Assembly: GCA_010021705.1 (NCBI GenBank)
Contig: RGMU01000016.1
Location: 1-13,981, forward strand
DNA length: 13,981 nucleotides
Direction of reading: 5' to 3'
Source of the DNA: Chitinophagia bacterium
GTDB lineage: Bacteria; Bacteroidota; Bacteroidia; Chitinophagales; Chitinophagaceae
Shown piece by piece: positions 8,696 through 13,981 of this stretch. The translations under genes and the position numbers were made by a program. Below the pieces are notes generated by a model, which was not told the origin of the DNA, did no database searches, and saw only the letters and a program-made list of their open reading frames with translations. The first letter of the stretch is position 1; each line of letters starts with the position of its first letter.

Positions 8696-10231
8696 TTATG
8701 CGTGATGGTGGTGGTGCTCATCGGCATGGCTATGGTCGTGGTCATGCTCGTGGTCATGTTCATGGTCGTGATAGTCATGGTCGTGTGCATGGTCATGGCT
8801 ATGCGGAATGTTATGGCGGTGCTCAAATTCTATGCCCTTAGTGCGCCTGGCTGCGTTAATGCCTTCTAACTCTTCGTGGCTAATTTCTTGCAGTTCCAGC
8901 TTCATGTTTTGCTCAAAGAATGCCTGCATACGGGCTTGCAGTATGTCATCGCCGGTTCTGTTCACCAAATCTTCGTTCTTCATCACTTTGTCCATTTCGC
9001 TTTTCAGCCATGGCACCTCTTCAATGCTGCTAAAACCGTAATAGTTTGCCATTCTATTTGCCAATTCAGCTTTAATGTCTGCCAACTCAGGCTTTAGTCC
9101 GTTTTCTTCCACTATAATGGTGGAAATATGCTCCCAACGCAGGCGGGCTTTATTGGCGGCATACATTTTTTCAATGTCTGTTATCTGCCTACCTTTTTCC
9201 CTTGCCTGTTCAATAAATAAACGCTTCAAAAACTCATCGGGCATGTCAAAAAGGCAGTGGTCCATCAGGTGCATATAGGCGTCTTCGCTAAACATGTTGC
9301 GGCATATTTTGTCAAACTCACTTTGTATCCATTTGCCAATTTCGCTCCTAAATTCTTCCTCTGTTTCTATATTTAACGAAGGGAATGTTTTTTTGAATAA
9401 CGCACTGTCTATAGTAGCCGGTATTAAATTGTTTACAGCAACTACTTCTAACAAAATGTTGTCGCTATCATTAATAGATACCGGTGCCTTAGTTTCATCA
9501 TCTGCTTTCGGTTTTAGATGAGCTTCAAAAGCTGCTTTTTCTTCTTCTGTACACACATCAGGAATGCGGAAAACGCATACAGCCCCTTTGGGCTTGCCCA
9601 TTAAGCGGTCTTGCAACCCTTGCGGCAATTTACTTACGGCAAATTTTTCAACCTGGTTAAAGCTACCCTCTTCACTTAGTTTATTACCGTCTGCATCGCA
9701 AAGCGTGTAGGTTAGGTTTACGTAAGACTTGCTACCTATTTCTTCTTCCGGCGTGTATTCGCCAAATTCTATCGTAATGTCATCTATTTGCTTGGTTATC
9801 ATTTCGTCTGTAACCTTAACCCTGTATATGGTTAAAGGTATGTTTTGAAACACGTAATGATAATCTACAGCGGGGCGAATACCTATTTCAAATTTTAGGG
9901 TATAAGCTCCGGGCTGGTTAAAGTCCATATCCGGAAAGCTATCGTCATCATAAGGTAATGGCTGCCCAAAAATGGATAGCTCGCTTTCGGTAATGTAGTT
10001 TTTGATTTGGGTATCTACAGCGCGATACACTTCCTCCATAAACATTTGCCTGCCTGCCATTTTTTTCACCATGTTCACGGGCACCATGCCTTTACGGAAG
10101 CCGGGTATGTTGGCATTTTTAGCAAAGTGTTTTAACGATTTCTCGTAACCGGGCATGTAGTCGGGCTTGTCTATTTCTACGGTTATTATTTGGTGTATGG
10201 GGGTTAAAGATTGTACAGATGTAGATGCCAT
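8696..10231 (-). CDS. tig: Trigger factor (ribosome-associated chaperone) with histidine-rich C-terminal tail
   Basis: Trigger factor binds near the ribosomal exit tunnel and shields nascent chains. The ribosome-docking signature GFRKG (residues 44-48) sits in a typical N-terminal domain (about 1-120). A middle region (about 155-270) corresponds to the FKBP-like domain. It is degenerate compared with the E. coli domain, so prolyl isomerase activity is doubtful. Residues from about 275 to 465 are the helical C-terminal chaperone domain. The last 41 residues (471-511) contain 20 histidines alternating with Asp/Glu and end in five consecutive histidines. This tail is not part of the usual domain set and suggests metal binding, as in the tails of SlyD or HypB. 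The gene is convergent with truA and preceded by a good -7 box. Total length of 511 is above the usual 430-460, mainly because of the tail and a long middle region. Confidence 0.92.
   Translation of the reverse strand: MASTSVQSLTPIHQIITVEIDKPDYMPGYEKSLKHFAKNANIPGFRKGMVPVNMVKKMAGRQMFMEEVYRAVDTQIKNYITESELSIFGQPLPYDDDSFPDMDFNQPGAYTLKFEIGIRPAVDYHYVFQNIPLTIYRVKVTDEMITKQIDDITIEFGEYTPEEEIGSKSYVNLTYTLCDADGNKLSEEGSFNQVEKFAVSKLPQGLQDRLMGKPKGAVCVFRIPDVCTEEEKAAFEAHLKPKADDETKAPVSINDSDNILLEVVAVNNLIPATIDSALFKKTFPSLNIETEEEFRSEIGKWIQSEFDKICRNMFSEDAYMHLMDHCLFDMPDEFLKRLFIEQAREKGRQITDIEKMYAANKARLRWEHISTIIVEENGLKPELADIKAELANRMANYYGFSSIEEVPWLKSEMDKVMKNEDLVNRTGDDILQARMQAFFEQNMKLELQEISHEELEGINAARRTKGIEFEHRHNIPHSHDHAHDHDYHDHEHDHEHDHDHSHADEHHHHHA
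8699..8821. repeat. Low-complexity His/Asp codon repeat at the 3' end of tig
   Basis: The plus strand reads as irregular iterations of catggtcgtg / catggtcatg. These encode the His-Asp/Glu alternation of the trigger factor tail on the minus strand. Such short iterations are prone to slippage, so tail length may vary between strains. Confidence 0.75.
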
Positions 10232-10300
10232 TGAAAAAGGTTGACGCTATCTTAAAATGAATAAATAAACGGGCTAAATGCCACTAAAAATTTGGGTGTG

Positions 10301-10308
10301 CAAAGATA
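10301..10308 (-). promoter_or_regulatory. -7 promoter box of tig
   Basis: On the minus strand this reads TATCTTTG followed by C, a full match to TAnnTTTG. It lies about 70 bases upstream of the tig start codon, predicting a leader of about 65 bases. A -33 TTG is not evident. Confidence 0.6.
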
Positions 10309-10354
10309 CGTTATTTTTGCTAATAGTGGATAGCGGGCGAAGAGGAATTAATTT

Positions 10355-10437
10355 TGTACACGTTTTTTATACATGAGTAAAATTTGTACACATTCCAAAA
10401 ACATGTCCAAAAATATGCCTTTTATGGACACGTTTAT
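10355..10437. repeat. Left block of a ~70-bp repeat array
   Basis: This block starts with gtacacgttttttatac and contains catgagtaaaatttgtacac. It then holds an imperfect inverted repeat (ACATGTCC ... GGACACGT, 10401-10433) and begins a second unit at cacgttt (10429), 70 bases after the first cacgttt (10359). The block aligns with the right block at 10876-10983. It abuts the stop codon of the decayed coiled-coil gene. Confidence 0.7.
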
Positions 10438-10804
10438 TTTAAGAACTTTACAAAAGCGAACAACGCACCGAGCTGTGTAGCCCAAAATACAAATGCCCAT
10501 AGAATGATTTGAAATTTTGCTTCCGCTATTTTTGCTTCCAAATTCGCTTCTACTGCCGTTATTCTTGCTTCTAATTTAGATTCCACCTCTATTATTTTGC
10601 ATCCAATTTAGGTTACTCTATTTTACTTTAAACCTCTGCAATCTTTAAATCTACATGCTCTTTGGTTGCAATATTGGGCACTTGGTCTGCAACAACTTCA
10701 TGAATATAACCTTTTACATACGACACCATTTGCTCGGCTTCTTGGTCGCCAAGTTTGCTTTTAAGCGCATTAAATAGCTGTATTTCTGAAATGGGCATTG
10801 TCAT
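10434..10804 (-). pseudogene. Decayed small coiled-coil protein with C-terminal membrane anchor (DUF1640/CCDC90-like)
   Basis: The intact part begins at ATG 10804 or 10798 and reads PISEIQLFNALKSKLGDQEA, then an ATKEHVDLKIAEV segment. It stops at TAA 10628-10630. The same frame continues to look coding (SKIE, a TAA at 10613-10615, then PKLDAK) before another stop at 10592-10594. The neighbouring frame picks up exactly there with IIEVESKLEARITAVEANLE and a membrane helix (ILWAFVFWATQLGALFAF), ending at TAA 10434-10436. Two single-base nonsense changes plus loss of one base in an A-run explain the whole pattern. Rejoined, the product would be about 120 residues: an N-terminal helical head, a heptad-like coiled coil and one membrane anchor. 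That layout resembles bacterial DUF1640/CCDC90-like proteins, whose function is unknown. An ATG at 10819 is rejected as the start because it lies upstream of the promoter box. The gene sits inside a split repeat array. Confidence 0.75.
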
Positions 10805-10808
10805 ATTG

Positions 10809-10816
10809 CAAAGGTA
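10809..10816 (-). promoter_or_regulatory. -7 promoter box of the decayed coiled-coil gene
   Basis: On the minus strand this is TACCTTTG followed by C, a full match to TAnnTTTG. It is identical to the box before rpsA. Transcription would start at about 10803, making the message leaderless or nearly so from the ATG at 10798 or 10804. Confidence 0.6.
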
Positions 10817-10875
10817 CAAAATTAATTTAAATTTTTAGCCTACTACTACGCACTTTTACCACCTGTACAAAATGC

Positions 10876-10983
10876 TACCACGTTTCAAAACATGAGTAAA
10901 TTTTCTACACGTACTTAAAACGTGTACAAAAACAAGTATTTTTTGGACATGTTTTTTATACGTGGGTAAAATTTGCACACGTT
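10876..10983. repeat. Right block of the ~70-bp repeat array
   Basis: Two units are visible, with the cacgttt/catgttt landmarks at 10879 and 10948 (69 bases apart). Each is followed by a catgagtaaa- or cgtgggtaaa-type core and an acacgt end. Between them lies an inverted repeat, ACGTGTACAAAAA ... TTTTTTGGACATGT (10919-10952). The segment 10945-10983 matches 10355-10393 of the left block at 33 of 39 positions by eye. The stem sequence differs between blocks, but pairing is largely kept. Confidence 0.7.
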
Positions 10984-11083
10984 GTTCTTTTTCCCAATAC
11001 CACCATATAGGTAAGGCTGCACAGCCTGAATTTTACCCATTAGCCCATTTATTTTGCCCCCCTGTATACGGTCATCTTCTCAC

Positions 11084-11118
11084 AAAAAAACACCGCCCTA
11101 TATGGCAATAGAGCGGTG
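11084..11118 (-). terminator. Rho-independent terminator of rpsA
   Basis: On the minus strand a stem CACCGC-t-CTAT / ATAG-g-GCGGTG with a six-base loop is followed by seven T residues. One internal mismatch is present (11097/11112). It lies about 50 bases past the rpsA stop codon. Confidence 0.85.
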
Positions 11119-11170
11119 CTTTATTAAACTTTACTAAGGTTTGAAAATGCGAGATTACCTATTCGGCGTC

Positions 11171-13393
11171 TCATTTTTCATTTTTTTCATCATCTTCTGC
11201 CTTTTTGAGCTTGTCTTTCAACGAGGCAAGGGCACTAAGGTCGCCTAAAGTAGGTTTTTCTACTTTGTTTTGAATGTTTTTAACCGCTTTGGCAGTTTTT
11301 TCATTTTCACCGGCAGCTGCCTTTTTAGCGGCTTCTTTTTCTTCCATGCGGGCTTGTTCCCACACTTTGGTATGTGAAACCAATATGCGCCTTTCGTTGC
11401 GGTCAAATTCAATAATCATAAACGGCACTGTTTCTTCGGCTTCTACATTGTCGCCGTTTTCTTGGCGCAGGTGGCGAATTGGGGCAAAGGCTTCTAAGCC
11501 ATATTGCAGTTGTACTGCAGCGCCTTTTTCGTCTTTGCGAATCACCATGCCCTCGTGTACAGAGTTGATAGGGAACACGTCTTCAAATGTGTTCCATGGG
11601 TCTTCTTCAAGCTGCTTGTGTCCAAGCGACAGTTTCCTGTTTTCTTTGTCAATACCCATTATCAACACTTCAATTTTATCGCCTACTTTCACATATTCGC
11701 TTGGGTGGTTAAAGCGTTTAATCCAATTTAGCTCGCTAATGTGAATCATACCGCCAATGCCCACTTCAAGCTCAACAAACACGCCAAACGGTGTAATGTT
11801 TTTCACCACTGTTTGGTGGCGGCTGTCCACCGGATAGCGTTCTTCAATGGTAGCCCAAGGGTCGCCAATGTGTTGCTTAATAGATAGGCTCATTTTGCGT
11901 TCTGCCTTGTCTAAGGTAACAATCACTGCTTCATACTCTGCGTTTGCCTTAAAGTATTCTTTGGCATTTACAGGCGTAGAAGACCATGATATTTCAGATA
12001 CGTGTACCAATCCTTCTACACCCGGCATAATTTCAAGGAATGCGCCATAGTCTTCTATGTTCACTACGCGTCCTTTCACTTTAGTGCCTTCTACAGTGTC
12101 ATCAGGCAAGCTGTCCCATGGATGAGGCGTAAGTTGCTTTAAGCCTAAGCTAATGCGTTTTTTCTCATCGTCAAAGTCAAGCACCACTACATTAAGCGTC
12201 ATATTGTTGTGCAACACTTCGCTTGGGTGCGATACGCGTCCCCAGCTGATGTCGGTAATGTATAGCAATCCGTCAACACCGCCAAGGTCAATGAACGCAC
12301 CAAAGTCGGTAACGTTTTTAACCGTACCTTCCAATATTTGTCCTTTTTCTAATTGACCAATGATAACGCTACGCTGCTGCTCTAATTCGCTTTCAATAAG
12401 TGCTTTATGGCTTACAACGGCATTGCGGATGTGTTCATTAATTTTAACCACCTTAAAGTCCATTGTTTTGCCCACATATTGGTCGTAGTCTGATACGGGT
12501 TTCACGTCAATTTGTGAACCCGGTAAGAAGGTTTCTAAGCCGTGTACGTCCACTATTAAGCCACCTTTAGTTTTAGAGGTGATAGTACCCGTAACCACTT
12601 CGCCGGTTCTAAAGAAGTCCACAATTTGCTGCCATGAGCGTGCTGCACGGGCAAGCTTGCGGCTAAGGTGCAGGTGTCCGCCTCTGTCTTCTTTTTGCAC
12701 CACCATCACTTCTACGGTGTCGCCTACGCGGGGTGCGCCTTCTTCTCTAAATTCGTTTAGGGATACTAATCCGTCAGACTTAAAGCCAATGTTTACCACC
12801 ACATCGGTTTTGGTAAGCCCTTCTACCGTACCTATCATCAACTCATTTTCGTTAATGGTTTTGAAGGTGCCGGTGTACAGTTGGTCATAGTGCAGTTGGG
12901 CTGCTTTGCTGTAATGGGCTACGTTTCTTTTGTCAATGCTCCAGTCAAAATCATCGTGAGCGGTGGCAGGAGCTTGCTGTTCAAACTTGTGCAACTTAGG
13001 GATGTTTTTTTTAGGAGCTTCGGCAAATACGTCATCTTGCGTGGCTGCTGCTTCCGGTTGCGGAACGGGTGCTACTGCTTCGGATGCTACTGCTACTACT
13101 TCCGGTGCAGGTTGGGCTTCCGGTGCTTCTGTAACGGCTTCAGGTTCTGCCGGAGCTACTTCAGGTGCATTGGTTGGCTCTTGAGTGGGTGCTTCGGCTA
13201 CAACGTCAGGTTCTGCCGGAGCTACTTCGGGTGCACTTGCCGGCTCTTCTGCCGGTGCTTCGGCTACAACATCTGCTTCTGCCGTAGTGGCTTCTTCAAC
13301 ACTTGTTGCCTCTTGTACCGGTGCTTCGGCACTTGCTTCTATGGTGCCGGTTTGTTCGGCATCCTGTGGGGTGGAAAGTAATTCGTTTTCCAT
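11171..13393 (-). CDS. rpsA: 30S ribosomal protein S1 with extended acidic N-terminus
   Basis: S1 binds mRNA on the small subunit and helps start translation, which matters in Bacteroidota because Shine-Dalgarno sites are weak. Six S1/OB domains are recognisable, at about residues 182-247, 263-330, 350-421, 436-507, 522-594 and 609-675. Hallmark strands are GQILEGTVKNVTDFGAFIDL and GTKVKGRVVNIEDYGAF, with repeated endings such as ISLGLKQL and LSLGHKQL. Residues 1 to about 125 form an Ala/Glu/Pro/Val-rich, low-complexity extension with a 22-residue repeat. The C-terminus is a charged tail containing TLGDLSALASLKDKL, which I recall as typical of Bacteroidota S1. The 740-residue length exceeds the usual ~560-640 because of the extension. 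A promoter box at 13536-13543 and a leader of about 135 bases with a hairpin precede it, and a strong terminator follows. Confidence 0.95.
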   Translation of the reverse strand: MENELLSTPQDAEQTGTIEASAEAPVQEATSVEEATTAEADVVAEAPAEEPASAPEVAPAEPDVVAEAPTQEPTNAPEVAPAEPEAVTEAPEAQPAPEVVAVASEAVAPVPQPEAAATQDDVFAEAPKKNIPKLHKFEQQAPATAHDDFDWSIDKRNVAHYSKAAQLHYDQLYTGTFKTINENELMIGTVEGLTKTDVVVNIGFKSDGLVSLNEFREEGAPRVGDTVEVMVVQKEDRGGHLHLSRKLARAARSWQQIVDFFRTGEVVTGTITSKTKGGLIVDVHGLETFLPGSQIDVKPVSDYDQYVGKTMDFKVVKINEHIRNAVVSHKALIESELEQQRSVIIGQLEKGQILEGTVKNVTDFGAFIDLGGVDGLLYITDISWGRVSHPSEVLHNNMTLNVVVLDFDDEKKRISLGLKQLTPHPWDSLPDDTVEGTKVKGRVVNIEDYGAFLEIMPGVEGLVHVSEISWSSTPVNAKEYFKANAEYEAVIVTLDKAERKMSLSIKQHIGDPWATIEERYPVDSRHQTVVKNITPFGVFVELEVGIGGMIHISELNWIKRFNHPSEYVKVGDKIEVLIMGIDKENRKLSLGHKQLEEDPWNTFEDVFPINSVHEGMVIRKDEKGAAVQLQYGLEAFAPIRHLRQENGDNVEAEETVPFMIIEFDRNERRILVSHTKVWEQARMEEKEAAKKAAAGENEKTAKAVKNIQNKVEKPTLGDLSALASLKDKLKKAEDDEKNEK
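13143..13274. repeat. Two tandem 66-bp copies inside rpsA
   Basis: The word ggttctgccggagctactt recurs at 13143 and 13209, exactly 66 bases apart, followed by similar sequence. It encodes the 22-residue repeat AEAPxxEPxxAPEVAPAEPx in the S1 N-terminal extension (about residues 44-87), with a degenerate third start at residue 88. Being in frame, copy-number change would alter only the length of the extension. Confidence 0.8.
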
Positions 13394-13500
13394 TCTACTG
13401 TTTGCAGCGGGAGTTAACCACTGCTTGTTTTGTACGGACTCGCTCTTTTTTTAGGCGTTCCGGCGGTTAAAAAATAATTTCTTTTTAATTTAATGCAAAA

Positions 13501-13529
13501 ATTAGCCCCTTTTGGGGGCTTAATTTTTT
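13501..13529 (-). promoter_or_regulatory. rpsA leader hairpin with T-run (attenuator-like)
   Basis: On the minus strand ATTAAGCCCC and GGGGCTAAT pair across a CAAAA loop with one bulged A, followed by TTTTT. The hairpin lies just downstream of the predicted transcription start, so it would form at the 5' end of the rpsA message. It could stop transcription early, protect the RNA end, or terminate read-through from the aminotransferase gene. On the plus strand it is also followed by T residues. Confidence 0.55.
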
Positions 13530-13535
13530 GGACTG

Positions 13536-13543
13536 CAAAGGTA
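13536..13543 (-). promoter_or_regulatory. -7 promoter box of rpsA
   Basis: On the minus strand this reads TACCTTTG followed by C, a full match to TAnnTTTG. It predicts a start near 13529 and an untranslated leader of about 135 bases. No TTG is found exactly 19 bases upstream. Confidence 0.65.
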
Positions 13544-13585
13544 CATACAATTATCTACAAAAAAGTGGATTTGTGGATAATTATT

Positions 13586-13981
13586 TTATAGTCTGCCAAG
13601 CAGGCTGTCTATCACGTCAAATATGCGCTTCATGTCATGCTCTGTTAGGTTAGAACCGGAAGGCAGGCATAGCCCTTGTTCAAAAAGGGTGGTTGAGAGG
13701 CTGCCTCCGTAATACGGATAGTGGCTAAATATAGGCTGTAGGTGCATAGGCTTCCATAGCGGGCGGCTTTCTATGTTTTGGGCTTCAAGGGCAAGGCGAA
13801 GGTCTTCGCGGGTGAAGCCCGTTAAGGCATTGTCTATCAGCAAGGTGGTTAGCCATCTGTTGCTAAAGTAGCCGGAGGGTTCGGGCAAAAAGGTGAAGCC
13901 GTGATGGTTGCCATAGCGGTCAACATATTGTTGATATACGCTCCTGCGCTGGGCAATGCGGGTGTTTAGCACCTCCATTTG
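13586..13981 (-). CDS. DegT/DnrJ/EryC1-family PLP sugar aminotransferase (5' part outside window)
   Basis: The frame is open to the last base of the window, so about 132 C-terminal residues of a normally ~370-390-residue enzyme are seen. The lysine and main PLP motifs lie outside. The visible part has QMEVLNTRIAQRR, then NIESRPLWKPMHLQPIF, then LFEQGLCLPSGSNLTEHD, the C-terminal pattern of nucleotide-sugar aminotransferases of the DegT/DnrJ/EryC1/StrS group. These make amino sugars such as UDP-bacillosamine precursors for surface glycans or O-antigen. The substrate cannot be told from this fragment. Resemblance to the PglE-type subgroup is from recall. The gene runs in the same direction as rpsA, which has its own promoter in the gap of roughly 190 bases. 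Confidence 0.88.
   Translation of the reverse strand, partial: QMEVLNTRIAQRRSVYQQYVDRYGNHHGFTFLPEPSGYFSNRWLTTLLIDNALTGFTREDLRLALEAQNIESRPLWKPMHLQPIFSHYPYYGGSLSTTLFEQGLCLPSGSNLTEHDMKRIFDVIDSLLGRL

Larger units (their letters stand above)
10820..11170. other. Geneless spacer between decayed gene and rpsA 3' end
   Basis: No coding region was found here. It holds the right repeat block (10876-10983), a small inverted repeat AGGCTG-ca-CAGCCT at 11014-11027 with no clear role, and the rpsA terminator at 11084-11118. Confidence 0.6.

Noticed and set aside
10373..10480. Short plus-strand frame of 35 codons through the left repeat (starts MSKICTHSKN)
   Set aside because: The matching frame in the right block is interrupted by stops, its second half is antisense to the decayed coiled-coil gene, and no promoter or family match is evident. 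The resemblance between blocks is explained by the DNA repeat.
10355..10983. CRISPR array or integron attC sites
   Set aside because: The units are contiguous diverged repeats without unique equal-length spacers, and no GTTRRRY/RYYYAAC core pair or integrase was found.
11014..11027. AGGCTG-ca-CAGCCT as a second terminator
   Set aside because: The loop is too small and no T-run follows on either strand. The rpsA terminator is already explained by the hairpin at 11084-11118.
12881..13381. Long plus-strand open frame opposite the rpsA N-terminus
   Set aside because: It is antisense to a strongly biased Ala/Glu/Pro codon repeat, giving an implausible Cys/Phe/Arg-rich product. It is a shadow of rpsA.

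Overview
The window looks like a chromosomal segment of a Bacteroidota bacterium, probably environmental. Four things point there: a DUF6089-type outer-membrane barrel protein, a PafA-type secreted phosphatase, an alpha-oxoamine synthase of the serine palmitoyltransferase type, and promoters of the Bacteroidota form TAnnTTTG. One promoter, before truA, has a perfect TTG-N19-TAnnTTTG layout. The genus cannot be named from the sequence.

Layout: (1) 1-767, the 3' part of an outer-membrane barrel gene (+). (2) 768-1146, a geneless spacer. (3) 1147-4965, a large, visibly A+T-rich type IIG restriction-modification gene (+), a likely accessory gene. It ends six bases from (4) a convergent alpha-oxoamine synthase gene, 4972-6222 (-). 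(5) Divergent from that, pafA (6409-8046, +), then truA (8107-8686, +), which is broken by an internal deletion plus frameshift. (6) A convergent trigger factor gene (8696-10231, -) encoding a C-terminal tail with 20 histidines in 41 residues. (7) 10232-11170, an intergenic region holding a split array of roughly 70-bp repeats around a decayed coiled-coil/membrane-anchor gene (10434-10804, -). (8) rpsA for ribosomal protein S1 (11171-13393, -), with an Ala/Glu/Pro-rich repetitive N-terminal extension, a clear downstream terminator, and a leader hairpin resembling an attenuator. (9) The 3' end of a DegT/DnrJ/EryC1-type sugar aminotransferase gene (13586-13981, -), cut by the window edge.

Most genes are ordinary housekeeping or envelope functions: tRNA modification, nascent-chain folding, translation, phosphate scavenging, lipid synthesis and surface-sugar synthesis. 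They do not form one pathway. No convincing new multi-gene system is present. The signals most worth following are the truA deletion, the ~70-bp repeat array split by the dying coiled-coil gene, the histidine-rich trigger factor tail, the rpsA leader hairpin, and the isolated type IIG enzyme.
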